Shown piece after piece: positions 1 through 9,767 of a stretch of 64,000 bases of DNA (positions within the stretch are counted from its first letter, which is position 1; each line of letters opens with the position of its first letter). The translations under genes and the position numbers were made by a program. Where the stretch lies: positions 2,294,001-2,358,000 of the forward strand of contig NZ_CP180355.1 of the NCBI RefSeq assembly GCF_048007035.1, written 5' to 3'. The DNA is from Imperialibacter sp963977595. Lineage in GTDB: Bacteria > Bacteroidota > Bacteroidia > Cytophagales > Cyclobacteriaceae. A model generated the notes under the pieces. It saw only the letters and a list, made by a program, of their open reading frames with translations, was not told the DNA's origin and did not search any database.

Positions 1-730
1 AATAGGGGGAGCCTGGTGTTGTATCGTGTGGGATCAACTCCGGCGTAGGAATACGGCTGTTTTTCTCTAAAAAAGTTCGGTTGTCTCCCCAATGGGGGTG
101 CAACGGATAGTGGCTGATAGATTGCGCATACAGCGGCGGCTCCCAACGCCCTTCGCCAGTAGGGAGCTTCAGGTTTTTATCGAAGTTTTTCAGATAGCCC
201 CTGTGACCACCGTCGGTCTTTGACCATTCAAAAATGGCTTCAGCTATTTCCCTGCCATAGGCCACAGACCGCTCCGCAACTTCAGCATCAATATCCTTAG
301 AAATCTGATCAAAAAACAAGGCCTCCAGTGAATCTACCTTCAACTTGTTCTCATCAGAAGTTTGGTTGTAAATGCGCTTGATGATCAAAGCCTGACCTGC
401 GTTGAGTGCCGCAAGCCAGTCATAGTCGGCCCCAGTCTCAGGCAGAGGCAAGGCTTCCAGTTCATTTAGTTGCCCGGCCATGCTATGGTACGAAGGGTAG
501 CCGTGCACAATAGACTCGTACATCGTCAAACCTATATACCCAAAGCACCGTGAGGCATAAGTCGGCGAATTGGCTGGGGTGTTTTTGGTGATATAAATTG
601 AGAGCTCAGCCCATCCGGTTGCCATTTCCTGCGGCGTAAAAATTTTCTCCTTGCGAGCGGAACAGCCGCAAACAAGGCCAATGGCCACTATTGAACAAAG
701 GCGGAAGAAATGGTTATTGAAGCGTTCCAT
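1..730 (-). CDS. Vanadium-dependent haloperoxidase / PAP2-family lipoprotein (5' part, cut by window edge)
   Basis: The first 243 residues of a protein that continues beyond the left edge. A short signal sequence ends in a lipobox (LVCGC, Cys about residue 23), so it should be a membrane-anchored lipoprotein. The helical N-terminal part, with segments such as YASRCFGYIGLTMYESI and RSVAYGREIAEAIFEW, resembles the N-terminal half of Bacteroidota PAP2-type vanadium haloperoxidases. The vanadate-binding Lys, Arg and His residues lie further downstream and are not visible, so oxidation of halides is inferred from family resemblance only. ATG at 730 lies 16 bases after the stop of the VCBS/ASPIC gene, so it is probably the last known gene of the SusC/SusD operon. 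It could instead be a PAP2 acid phosphatase. Confidence 0.72.
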   Translation of the reverse strand, partial: MERFNNHFFRLCSIVAIGLVCGCSARKEKIFTPQEMATGWAELSIYITKNTPANSPTYASRCFGYIGLTMYESIVHGYPSYHSMAGQLNELEALPLPETGADYDWLAALNAGQALIIKRIYNQTSDENKLKVDSLEALFFDQISKDIDAEVAERSVAYGREIAEAIFEWSKTDGGHRGYLKNFDKNLKLPTGEGRWEPPLYAQSISHYPLHPHWGDNRTFLEKNSRIPTPELIPHDTTPGSPY

Positions 731-746
731 AAGTCTTCAATGGTTT

Positions 747-3700
747 TTAGTCATTAAAAATATAAGCTTTCATTTTTCCCTGGCAAACCCCAAACAACAG
801 GAACTTGTCAACTTGCACTACGCTGCGCACATCGCCCTTCAGATTAAAACCAGAACCCGGCTGACTCACATAGGCAAATTCCCCATTGCCCTTGCCTTTG
901 AACAGCGCACCGTAATTAGCGTCAAATTTCCCCACTCGCAGCTTGCTGTAGCTGTTGTTGCCACAAAGTAAAATATCGTCCTTGCCATCGGCGTCATAGT
1001 CCAGAACCGTGATAGAATGAACGGGTGAGTATTGCGCCTCCACCGGCAGCGGCTTCTCAGTAAACTTGCCATTGACCTGCCCCAGAAAGACTGACGTCTT
1101 CATAAAATTGGCTTGCATGTGTCCGGCGTTTTCAAGCTCTTCCGGCGAGAAAATGTCGGCCAGAGTAACCCCGGCATAGCTTTTATAACTATTGAATTTT
1201 CGCCGAAATGAGCTGAGCTGATCGAGCAACTCATCTCTGGTGGCACTTGGATAACTTTTGCCTTGCACGAAGTAGCAAAAGATGGGGTCGACTGATCCGT
1301 TATTGTCGAAGTCGTCGAAGTAAATTTCTGCCGGCGTGGCTTCGGAGACGCCAAACTGTGTATTTATTCCGAGGTTGCCCACCAGCAAATCGGCAACCTC
1401 GTCCCCGTTGACGTCTGCAACAGTGAGGGTATTCCACCACCCCTCGTAAGATCTGTCGAAGTACTTTTCGGTAGCGGGTAAAAAGCCCTTGTCAGTATTT
1501 TCGAATACTGTGATTGGCATCCATTCACCCACGACGATCAGGTCCTGCCTGCCGTCCTTGTTGACGTCGACCCAGGCGGCATCGGTGACCATACCCAATC
1601 TTTTCACGCCCGGTGCCAGCAACGTTGCCTGATCCGAAAATTTACCTGATCCGTTATTGATCAGCAGGTAGCTTTGTGGAGCCTCCGGATACCTTCCCGG
1701 CACCACACGCCCCCCGACGAAAATGTCATTGGAGCCGTCTCCGTTCACGTCAGCCACTGCCACTGTCGCATTGCTGCCGCCTACCTGGGGCAGGGCATCT
1801 TTGTCTTTTCTGAAATTACCCTTTCCATCGTTGATATATAGCCGATCCAGGAGCGCTACATTATTTGATGTGAAGGTGTGATAGCCTCCACTGGCCACAT
1901 AAATATCCATGTGGCCGTCGTTGTTGGCATCGAACATAGCGGCATCCGCATCCATACTGGCACTGTCAAGGTCAAAAGTTGCCATTGCCTTTTTGCGAAA
2001 AGTGCCCCCTGCGCCTTGCAACCACAATTCCCCTGGTTGACCCACCCCTCCTCCTACATATACGTCTTGAAGACCATCTCTATTTACATCGCCCTTGGCC
2101 ATGGCGGGCCCGCCAAACGAGAGTTGGTTGATCAGGAGGGTTTGCCTTTTAAAATCGTTGGCATAAAGGGGCTTGTCCTGGTGATTGATCGGAGAGGGAG
2201 TCTCCACAAAAAGTGGTTTTATGGCTTTGGCTGGCATCGAAACCTCCGATGCGTCGGCCTCCGACAAAGCCAACACCTGATCGCCTGTTACATTTGTAAG
2301 AATCTGTGTCTTTCCTCTGGGCCATGTTACAATCAGCGTGTCCACATTTGCAGCTTCCCCCAGGCCAAAATGAAGAACGGGCGTCACAGACGACAGATAG
2401 CCTCTGGCAGTTATTTGCTCCACCGACTGCTTTTTGCCCTTGATGGAAATGGTCACTTTTGCGCCTAACCCCTGGGTGTTGGGCGTCTCGCCCAGGAGCT
2501 TGATGTCGAGGTAATGGTTGTCCGGGTCTTTGTCAGCTTCATTTCGATAAATAAATGCAGGCTGGTTGATATTGTTAACGATGATGTCGAGGTCGCCGTC
2601 GTTGTCAAGATCGGCATAGGCAGCACCGTTGCTGTTGGACGGCCGACTTAATCCCCATGCTTGGGTTTGGTTGGTGAAATTCAGCCCATCGACATTTGAG
2701 AAAATATAGTTGACCACATTGGAGGCCGGCATGTGACTGATGATTTCCAGCACGTCCTCCCGCTGCAGCCTGCCCTTGCTCTTCACAAAATCGTCCATGT
2801 ATTTGATGAAATCCAGGTTGGTATAGTCCCTGAAATACCCGTTGGTCACATGAAGATCTTTCCAGCCGTTGTTGTCAAAATCGGCCAGGAGGGCTGCCCA
2901 GCTCCAGTCGGTATTAGAAATACCCGCAATTTGTCCCACCTCACTGAAAGTGGGGTTCCCGGTGAGGTCATTTCCATTGTTCATTTGCAGCATGTTGCGC
3001 ATGTACTGATAGTGGAAACCCGACCTGATGTTCAATTCAAACTTGGAGTAGTTATCAGGGGCGAGTAATAGCTTTTGCCTGAAATTATCCTCAGGCAGCA
3101 TGTCGAGCGTCACTATATCATTCCAGCCGTCGTTATTAATATCGGCCACATCGTTGCCCATTGAAAATTGACTATTGTGGCCCACACTTTCCTTCAACTT
3201 GTCAGTAAACGTCCCGTTTCCATTGTTTATGTAAAGGAAGTCGGGAACTGCATAGTCGTTGGAAATATAGATGTCCGGCCAACCATCGTTGTTGATGTCA
3301 GAAATGCCAACACCCAGCCCGTAGGTGAGTGCAGAGCTGCTGATGCCAGCCTTCATAGTGACATCATCAAAATGCCCGTTGGTTTGCCTGAAAAGCCTTA
3401 CTCCCCTTAGCTCATCATCTACCTTTAAGATTTCCGCCGTCTTCACTTCATTGAGGACGGGCATAGAATTCGGGTTGTGGTTGAGCAACAATGCATCGAG
3501 GTCGCCGTCCCTGTCGTAGTCAAAAAAGTAAATTTGGTTGCTGTAGCCAGCACTAGCCAGTCCCAGTTCTCTCGCCTGGTCCTCGAAAACAGGCATTCCA
3601 TTGGCATCATTGCCCATATTGATGAACAATTGGTTTTGCCGGCTTTCTTCTTTCATTTGGCCTGAGTAAGAAACATGAATATCCAGCTTACCATCGCCAT

Positions 3701-4103
3701 TCACATCAGCCATGGCTACGCCAGTCTTCCAGGGCCCGGACCTTCCGCCAACGCCCGCCTCACTAGTAATGTCTTTAAAACGCATACCTCCCTCATTCAG
3801 GTAGAGCTTGCTTTCTCCCATATTGGACGTGAAGTAGAGGTCGATCAGTTCGTCACCATTGATATCGCCCGCCGCCACGCCACCTCCATTGTAGAAGTAT
3901 TCGTACATGAGGATGTTGGTATTCAATCCTTCCTCAAGCTGGATAATAAAATCTACGCCCGTCTCCTGCTGGGGAAGCAGCCTGAAAAGAGGCGGAGTAT
4001 CCGGAACAACAGGTTCGGTTCGTTCCTCTTTGGTTTCGTTTTTGCATCCGCAAAAAATCACTATAAAAATGGCCAGAAGAATTCGTGCAGGGTTGTTTAG
4101 CAT
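747..4103 (-). CDS. VCBS/FG-GAP repeat lipoprotein with ASPIC/UnbV domain (CRTAC1-like)
   Basis: 1118 residues. The start is placed at ATG 4103, because there the protein begins with a lipoprotein signal (hydrophobic stretch ending IFCGC); 25 further in-frame codons upstream look non-coding. It contains many FG-GAP/VCBS repeats with Ca-binding-like DxNxDGxxD motifs (DINGDELIDLYF, DVNGDGKLDIHV, DINNDGWPDIYI), which form a predicted beta-propeller. An ASPIC/UnbV segment (QGLGAKVTISI through HFGLGEA and VTWPRG) sits about residues 555-640, followed by a second propeller. Likely an outer-membrane or surface adhesion or carbohydrate-binding protein; no enzymatic motif is evident. It lies between SusD and the haloperoxidase-like gene with short gaps, which supports one operon. 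Confidence 0.9.
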   Translation of the reverse strand: MLNNPARILLAIFIVIFCGCKNETKEERTEPVVPDTPPLFRLLPQQETGVDFIIQLEEGLNTNILMYEYFYNGGGVAAGDINGDELIDLYFTSNMGESKLYLNEGGMRFKDITSEAGVGGRSGPWKTGVAMADVNGDGKLDIHVSYSGQMKEESRQNQLFINMGNDANGMPVFEDQARELGLASAGYSNQIYFFDYDRDGDLDALLLNHNPNSMPVLNEVKTAEILKVDDELRGVRLFRQTNGHFDDVTMKAGISSSALTYGLGVGISDINNDGWPDIYISNDYAVPDFLYINNGNGTFTDKLKESVGHNSQFSMGNDVADINNDGWNDIVTLDMLPEDNFRQKLLLAPDNYSKFELNIRSGFHYQYMRNMLQMNNGNDLTGNPTFSEVGQIAGISNTDWSWAALLADFDNNGWKDLHVTNGYFRDYTNLDFIKYMDDFVKSKGRLQREDVLEIISHMPASNVVNYIFSNVDGLNFTNQTQAWGLSRPSNSNGAAYADLDNDGDLDIIVNNINQPAFIYRNEADKDPDNHYLDIKLLGETPNTQGLGAKVTISIKGKKQSVEQITARGYLSSVTPVLHFGLGEAANVDTLIVTWPRGKTQILTNVTGDQVLALSEADASEVSMPAKAIKPLFVETPSPINHQDKPLYANDFKRQTLLINQLSFGGPAMAKGDVNRDGLQDVYVGGGVGQPGELWLQGAGGTFRKKAMATFDLDSASMDADAAMFDANNDGHMDIYVASGGYHTFTSNNVALLDRLYINDGKGNFRKDKDALPQVGGSNATVAVADVNGDGSNDIFVGGRVVPGRYPEAPQSYLLINNGSGKFSDQATLLAPGVKRLGMVTDAAWVDVNKDGRQDLIVVGEWMPITVFENTDKGFLPATEKYFDRSYEGWWNTLTVADVNGDEVADLLVGNLGINTQFGVSEATPAEIYFDDFDNNGSVDPIFCYFVQGKSYPSATRDELLDQLSSFRRKFNSYKSYAGVTLADIFSPEELENAGHMQANFMKTSVFLGQVNGKFTEKPLPVEAQYSPVHSITVLDYDADGKDDILLCGNNSYSKLRVGKFDANYGALFKGKGNGEFAYVSQPGSGFNLKGDVRSVVQVDKFLLFGVCQGKMKAYIFND

Positions 4104-4190
4104 TTGGATCGGTCTTAAACAAAAATATAAAAACCTACACCGAAATACTCCGGCATAGGTTTTTAAACTTAGATACAACTTACTGAAACT

Positions 4191-6065
4191 TTAGTATCCC
4201 GGATTCTGAACTAGTTTATCGTTCCTATTCATCTCCCCCCGGCTTATAGGGCGGAAATACATTTTGTCGACCCAGGTACGGGTTTCGTTTTCTGTATTAT
4301 CCTGAGGAGTGTAAGAATAGTCATATACATCTGGATCATAGCGGTAAGGCACATGCGGTGTGGCTCCCGGCTTCAGCTTCGCCTCCACCTGAATATCCTT
4401 GATGCCCCTGCCCAATGTGGTAGGTGCAATCAACCATCTTCTGGCGTCATGATACCTGTGCTCTTCATAAGCAAGCTCAACCCTGCGTTCATTTCTGTAT
4501 CGATCTCTCAGGGCGTCGCCGGCATCGGTCACGGCTGGCATACCCACTCTGAAACGTATTTTGTTCAGCCAGTTTCTGGCCTCAGCCTCATCGCCCAATT
4601 CAATAGATGCCTCGATATAATTCAGCACCATCTCCGTATAGCGAATAAATGGCCAGGGGACCACCTGCGCTCCCGACTGATTGTCGATTACTGCCGGATC
4701 AGAATCGATAAACTTCCTCACATAGTAATGCGTACGGCTACCATTCCAGTTCTCGATGGGAGACTCTCTGGTGTCCACACCATTGATAACTCCACCTGCG
4801 CCATCATCATAGTAACCTGTTTGAATTTGATCCACTGGATCAATGCCCGCCACATCAGACGGTCTTGGCTTCCAGCCTGCGCCATCATAAAGTACAGTAG
4901 CATACAAACGAGGGTCACGGTCATCGTAGGGAGCGCTCGCATGGGTTGCATTATTCCAGTCAAACTTAGAGCCGTCCATCATTTCATAGTCGTCTACCAG
5001 CTGCTGGATTGGTGTGTTGCCCGCCCAGTTGTGATAGCCGTTAGGCCCATTGTTAATGCCAAAATGGATACCACCCAGCGGCCAGTTGTTCTCTACAGTG
5101 TATAATGGAGTCTGCGTTCTCTGGAAAATCAACTCTACGGCTGCAGACGCATCTGCCACAGCACTTCCTCCCCCATAAGACAGCGCTACGTAATTAGCCC
5201 TTCCCTCTTCCGGAGAAACTGGCGCTGTAAGATCCAGCTTATAACCACTGCCTGCATCCATCACAGCCTTGGCGGCAGCTCTCGCCGCTGTCCATCTGGC
5301 AGTTTGATCTCCGCTGGTATACCCATGAAGATCCGTAAGCCCCGATACCGAAGCAGAAGCTGTTGGAATATCATGCAAATCGCTGGCAGCATAGATCAAC
5401 ACCCTTGCCTTAAGCGCCATAGCTGCGATCTTGGATGTGCGACCAGGCGTGATAGGTTTTCCGTCAAGCAATGTAGCGGCCTGATCCAAATCAGAAATAA
5501 TAAAATCTACACATTCTGCAAATGAGCTTCTTACGATGGTATAGTCTTCATCCAGACCATAAGGTCTGTCAATAATAGGAACCCCGCCATAGAACCTCAG
5601 CAGCTGATGGTAGTAATAGGCCCTCAGAAAATACGACTCTCCCAGAAGTCTGTCTTTTAAATCTTCATTGTCAAAAGTTGCAATTGGGAGATTCTCAATG
5701 GCCACATTGGCCTTTCTGATGGCCAGGTACATATTATTCCACTCATACGTTGGACTCATCCATGCCAGGTTAGCGGGACTTTCCGCACCTTCGGTGAAGG
5801 GGTTGATGTTTCTTCCTGCATGTGTAAACATAGCTTCATCGGTATAGGCTGCCAGCATCTGTTCTTCGAAACCGCCATACCCCAGGGAGGCATATACATT
5901 GTAAACAAACGCCTCAGCCAATGGCCCGTCGCTCCATGTCAAGTCGCTGGAAATTTTATCCAGTGGTTCTGTATTCAAGAAGTCCGTGTTGCAAGCCATG
6001 GGAAGCATCATGCCCACAGCAAACACCCATATTGTTATCGTTATTCTTTTCATCATCATTGTCAT
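4191..6065 (-). CDS. SusD/RagB-family outer-membrane nutrient-binding lipoprotein
   Basis: 624 residues with a lipoprotein signal (MMLPMACNTDFLNTEP, lipid Cys near residue 25). The N-terminal CNTDFLNTEPLDKIS and the C-terminal segment typical of SusD (RNERRVELAYEEHRYHDARRW, RPISRGEMNRN) are clear. SusD proteins cap the SusC channel and bind the substrate at the cell surface. The start ATG directly follows the SusC stop codon (TAA then ATG), so the two are translationally coupled. Two further in-frame ATGs lie within six codons, so the exact start is uncertain by a few residues. The ligand cannot be read from sequence, and no glycoside hydrolase lies beside it, so a glycan substrate should not be assumed. 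Confidence 0.95.
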   Translation of the reverse strand: MTMMMKRITITIWVFAVGMMLPMACNTDFLNTEPLDKISSDLTWSDGPLAEAFVYNVYASLGYGGFEEQMLAAYTDEAMFTHAGRNINPFTEGAESPANLAWMSPTYEWNNMYLAIRKANVAIENLPIATFDNEDLKDRLLGESYFLRAYYYHQLLRFYGGVPIIDRPYGLDEDYTIVRSSFAECVDFIISDLDQAATLLDGKPITPGRTSKIAAMALKARVLIYAASDLHDIPTASASVSGLTDLHGYTSGDQTARWTAARAAAKAVMDAGSGYKLDLTAPVSPEEGRANYVALSYGGGSAVADASAAVELIFQRTQTPLYTVENNWPLGGIHFGINNGPNGYHNWAGNTPIQQLVDDYEMMDGSKFDWNNATHASAPYDDRDPRLYATVLYDGAGWKPRPSDVAGIDPVDQIQTGYYDDGAGGVINGVDTRESPIENWNGSRTHYYVRKFIDSDPAVIDNQSGAQVVPWPFIRYTEMVLNYIEASIELGDEAEARNWLNKIRFRVGMPAVTDAGDALRDRYRNERRVELAYEEHRYHDARRWLIAPTTLGRGIKDIQVEAKLKPGATPHVPYRYDPDVYDYSYTPQDNTENETRTWVDKMYFRPISRGEMNRNDKLVQNPGY

Positions 6066-9000
6066 TTAAAAGGTTAAACGAAGTCCGGTGTTGATAACCC
6101 TTGCCTGTGGATAGTAGGTACCTGCATTGTTGGTGGACTCTGGGTCATAAATCCCGTTTTTGCTCAAATACCCAAAGGTGATCAGGTTAAGACCGTTCAC
6201 ATACAGACGGAAGTTGCTGATGCCGATTCGCTCCCCTATGCTTGATGGGAAATTATACCCGAGTTCGATATTCTTCAATCTCAGGTAGTTCTTGTTGAGC
6301 AGGAAGTAAGTATTGTTACCATAGTTTCCGCCGGTAAAGTACGTGTCACCCCTGCTTGCCAATCTCGGATCGGTGCTACTTGGATTGTCGATTGACCAGC
6401 GGTTGTCATAGCTATACTTAAGGTAGTTACCAATATCTCCTGATTCTGTAGACAACCTTAATACAGCTCCCATAGCCCCCTGGAACAGGACAGACAAGTC
6501 GAAATTCCGGTACTGGAAATTCATTGTTGCACCAAAGTTGAAAGTTGGCGTATTGGTCTTATCCATCCTAACCTGGTCATCACCATCAATTTTGCCGTCT
6601 CCATTGATATCCTTAAACTTCATATCGCCGGGTATCAGTTGAGGTGTTACTGCACTGTAATCAAGCGTGTTGTCGTTTATTTCACTCATGTCTCTGAACA
6701 CTCCGTCAGATTCGTAAACCAAAGATGATTGGTTGTCATATGGGTTGTCATACGGCTTTCCTTCCTGCCGCTGATAATCAGGCGCTCCAGGAATCTCATC
6801 CATAAAGATTACTTTGTTTCTAGAGTACCCACCATTGATGCCAAACGCATAAGTCAAGCCACCTGCCACATTGTTGTACCCAACCGTGTACTCAAACCCT
6901 TTGTTATCTATTTTTCCGGCATTTACCGGGGGCAGTAGTGAGCTAATGCCAGAAGAGGCCGGGGTTGATCCGGTTTTCTGAATCAAAATCTGATCTCTTT
7001 TATTATAGAAATACTCGAATGCAAAAGTCAGCGCTCCATTCAACATGGTTCCATCAAGTCCGATATTCAGGTTGTTGGCCCTCTCCCAGGTAAAGCTGGG
7101 GTTCGAAAGCTGCCTTTCCACAAGCGTTTTTACCACCTGGCTATTGATCGGGTATTCGCCAAAACCATAAGTGGCCAGGTAAGCATACTCCTGCAGTTGG
7201 TTATTGAAATAAACCTGGTCGTTACCCATTTGACCGTACGAACCACGAATCTTCAGGAAGTTGATAAAGCTGATATTGTTCTGGAAGAAGTCTTCATTCG
7301 AAATATTCCAGCCCGCCAATACGCCGGGGAAAAAACCAAACCTGTCAGACTCAGGGAAAATGTAAGAGCCGTCATACCTCCAGATAAACTCCGCCAGATA
7401 CTTCTCTTTGTAGTTGTAAGCTGCTCTTCCGTAATTCCCCAAACGAGCTCTTTGGTAGCCACCGCCGTTGGTGTTCTGAGCCTCTGATCCACCGGCAAAC
7501 AACTGGTCAATGGCCGGAGAAATATAATTCCTTCTGTATGCTGAAAAGAACTCACCCTGGAAGGTTTCCTTGGTGATACCTGCCATCAAATTGATCGTGT
7601 GATCATCTGCAAATGTCTTCTCGTAGTTCAACATCCCTGTAATATTGGTGTTCAAGATTGACTCCTGTGACTGTTCCAAGCGGGGATCCGAAAATGTTGA
7701 TCTTAAAGACCTATTGAGGTTGTTCGCATTAGGCCCGGTGCCTGTTCCGTCCCAGGTATACAGGTACCAGGGCGTTTGCCATCTCTTGTTACGCTCCATT
7801 GTCTTGTCCACAGACCCTTGTAGAGTAAAGGTCAGTCCCTCTACCCATGGATTAGTGATATCAACCCTTGAGTTGGTCTGTATATAATCGGTTGGGTTCT
7901 TTACATAACCAGTGGCATTGGTCGTGACCACGTACGGGTTTTGGCCATTTTCAATATCCGGACCCGGAAGGCCGTTGGGCCATACTTCAGGCTCGGTCGG
8001 GCGACCCCTCATCAACATTCTAAAAATTGATCCGGCCGACTCTGTAGGGAAGTTTCTCACTTCCTCTCTGAACATGATGCCTGTTTGCGTGCTGATATAC
8101 TTATTGATCTTCGCATCAAGGTTCAGCCTGAGGTTGTACTGCTGATAGTTGGTAGCGGAGTTTTTATAATAGGCATCCTGATTCACTACACCAATAGACG
8201 ACAGATACTTCACATTCTCAGTACCGCCGCTCACCTGTAGGTTGTGTCTGTTCTGAGGAGTCCACGTTCTAAACGCATCGCCGAACCAGTCGGTGTCGGG
8301 GTGACCCCAGGGGTCAGAACCGTCCTTGTACTTTTGCACATCAGAAGGGCTGAATTGAGCACTTAGTGACGTTCCAGTTGAAGGGGAGGTAAAAGTCCCA
8401 CTCTGCTGAATTCCCTGCCAAGCAGCCTCCCACTCACTTGGCGGAATCGACTTGTAGATGGGAAGTTGGTTCATGATTTCGGCGTATTCCGGAGCATTCG
8501 CCATGTCGGGAATTACTGTAGGCTGTGCCCAGCCCTGGTTAAAGTCATAAGAGACTGTTGGTTTTCCGGTTGTGCCTCTTTTGGTAGTTACGATAATGGC
8601 ACCATTGGCAGCTCTTGCACCATAAATTGCGGCGGCAGCATCCTTCAACACAGTGATGGATTCCACATCCTGAGGTGACAGACGACCAAGTCCACCGTCC
8701 CTGTCAGGAATCCCGTCAATAACTATTAGTGGGGAGCTGTTTCCTAAGGTGTTGATACCTCTGATATTGATCTGAGCACCATCGTTACCAGGCTCGCCGC
8801 TTGTTTGAATCACCACCAAACCAGGCAAACGGCCAGAAAGTGAATTCGAAAGATCAACGGCAGGCGACTTCACCAGGTCAACGCCTTTAGCCGACACCAC
8901 AGATCCGGTAACTGTTACCTTCTTTTGTTCACCATAGCCCACAACCACCACTTCGCCAAGTGTTTTAGTATCGGTAGCCAGGGTTACTTCGATAGACGAC

Positions 9001-9620
9001 CTGCCACCAACAATTACTTCTTGTGTAGCAAAGCCAATGAATGAGAAGACGAGCACTGAATTTTCGTCTGTAACACTCAACCTGTATCCACCGTCAGCGT
9101 CGGTAATGGTACCGTTGGTGGTGCCTTTCTCGACAACGTTCACACCGGGAAGCGATTGTCCATTTTCATCCCTGACAGATCCCGACACCGTGAATTCAGG
9201 AGCCAAAATTTCGTTTTCAGCAGATGCCTTTTCTGGGCCTCTGTTTGTTTCAGGCTTGTAGAGAGAGATTCTGTCTGAAATAACTTCATAGGAAATGTCG
9301 AGCGGCTGAAGCATTCCGTCAAGCACTTCGCTCAACTTCTTGTTCTCTACATCCACGGACACCTTTTGCCTGTCTTTGATTCGCTTGGGGCTGTAAGCGA
9401 ATTTCACGTTGGCGATTCTTTCAATTTCTGAAATGGCACTTTTAAGTTCGACATCCTCAGCTTTGAGCGATACCTCCTTGTCCAGAAGTGCCTGGCCAAT
9501 GAGCTCATTGGCTGACAAAATGGATGTTGACAAAGCAACAACAACCATTTGGGTAACAAATATCTTCATGCCCTGAGAAAAGTACTTTCTCCTTGCATGA
9601 AGTAGGTTTAGTAGTTTCAT
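6066..9620 (-). CDS. SusC/RagA-family TonB-dependent outer-membrane receptor with STN domain
   Basis: 1184 residues from ATG 9620. This start gives a signal peptide (MKIFVTQMVVVALSTSILSA region); the open frame runs 36 codons further upstream but crosses a promoter-like element. Domains in order: secretin/TonB short N-terminal (STN) domain about 40-120, carboxypeptidase regulatory-like domain about 140-220 (FTVSGSVRDENGQSLPGVNV), SusC signature EVVVVGYGEQKKVTVTGSV, TonB plug (QINIRGINTLGNSSPLIVID, KDAAAAIYGARAANGAIIV), then a beta-barrel ending in NTGLRLTF. It imports a ligand using TonB energy. The STN domain is the part that talks to FecR anti-sigma factors, which matches the fecR and sigma genes directly upstream. 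Confidence 0.96.
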   Translation of the reverse strand: MKLLNLLHARRKYFSQGMKIFVTQMVVVALSTSILSANELIGQALLDKEVSLKAEDVELKSAISEIERIANVKFAYSPKRIKDRQKVSVDVENKKLSEVLDGMLQPLDISYEVISDRISLYKPETNRGPEKASAENEILAPEFTVSGSVRDENGQSLPGVNVVEKGTTNGTITDADGGYRLSVTDENSVLVFSFIGFATQEVIVGGRSSIEVTLATDTKTLGEVVVVGYGEQKKVTVTGSVVSAKGVDLVKSPAVDLSNSLSGRLPGLVVIQTSGEPGNDGAQINIRGINTLGNSSPLIVIDGIPDRDGGLGRLSPQDVESITVLKDAAAAIYGARAANGAIIVTTKRGTTGKPTVSYDFNQGWAQPTVIPDMANAPEYAEIMNQLPIYKSIPPSEWEAAWQGIQQSGTFTSPSTGTSLSAQFSPSDVQKYKDGSDPWGHPDTDWFGDAFRTWTPQNRHNLQVSGGTENVKYLSSIGVVNQDAYYKNSATNYQQYNLRLNLDAKINKYISTQTGIMFREEVRNFPTESAGSIFRMLMRGRPTEPEVWPNGLPGPDIENGQNPYVVTTNATGYVKNPTDYIQTNSRVDITNPWVEGLTFTLQGSVDKTMERNKRWQTPWYLYTWDGTGTGPNANNLNRSLRSTFSDPRLEQSQESILNTNITGMLNYEKTFADDHTINLMAGITKETFQGEFFSAYRRNYISPAIDQLFAGGSEAQNTNGGGYQRARLGNYGRAAYNYKEKYLAEFIWRYDGSYIFPESDRFGFFPGVLAGWNISNEDFFQNNISFINFLKIRGSYGQMGNDQVYFNNQLQEYAYLATYGFGEYPINSQVVKTLVERQLSNPSFTWERANNLNIGLDGTMLNGALTFAFEYFYNKRDQILIQKTGSTPASSGISSLLPPVNAGKIDNKGFEYTVGYNNVAGGLTYAFGINGGYSRNKVIFMDEIPGAPDYQRQEGKPYDNPYDNQSSLVYESDGVFRDMSEINDNTLDYSAVTPQLIPGDMKFKDINGDGKIDGDDQVRMDKTNTPTFNFGATMNFQYRNFDLSVLFQGAMGAVLRLSTESGDIGNYLKYSYDNRWSIDNPSSTDPRLASRGDTYFTGGNYGNNTYFLLNKNYLRLKNIELGYNFPSSIGERIGISNFRLYVNGLNLITFGYLSKNGIYDPESTNNAGTYYPQARVINTGLRLTF

Positions 9621-9700
9621 AAGTATGTAAGTTTGTAGGGTAGTGAATTTTTCGATCAGGCCTTTTTTTAACCTTACGGTTTCATAAAAAGGGCTGCCTC

Positions 9701-9708
9701 CAAAGGTA
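9701..9708 (-). promoter_or_regulatory. Candidate -7 promoter element upstream of susC
   Basis: On the minus strand this reads TACCTTTG, a full match to the Bacteroidota -7 consensus TAnnTTTG. It would give a leader of about 75 bases before ATG 9620, supporting that start over upstream alternatives. No TTG -33 box lies at the usual 18-20 base distance, so it may be read by the ECF sigma encoded upstream or may be chance. Confidence 0.4.
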
Positions 9709-9767
9709 CTCGTGGTACCAAGGGTCATTTTCTAAGTAGATTTTTGTTTCATATCATTCCTCTTTTT

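Noticed and set aside
1878..2468. Plus-strand open frame of 196 codons opposite the VCBS/ASPIC gene
   Set aside because: Mirror of repetitive Asp/Gly-rich coding sequence; no start context or domain, and the opposite strand has a full-length protein with clear motifs.
4353..5105. Plus-strand open frame of 250 codons opposite susD
   Set aside because: Falls fully inside a recognised SusD gene and has atypical composition rich in His, Ile, Arg and Cys.
6066..6190. A polysaccharide utilisation locus with defined glycan target
   Set aside because: SusCD alone does not give a substrate, and no glycoside hydrolase, lyase or sulfatase lies in the window.
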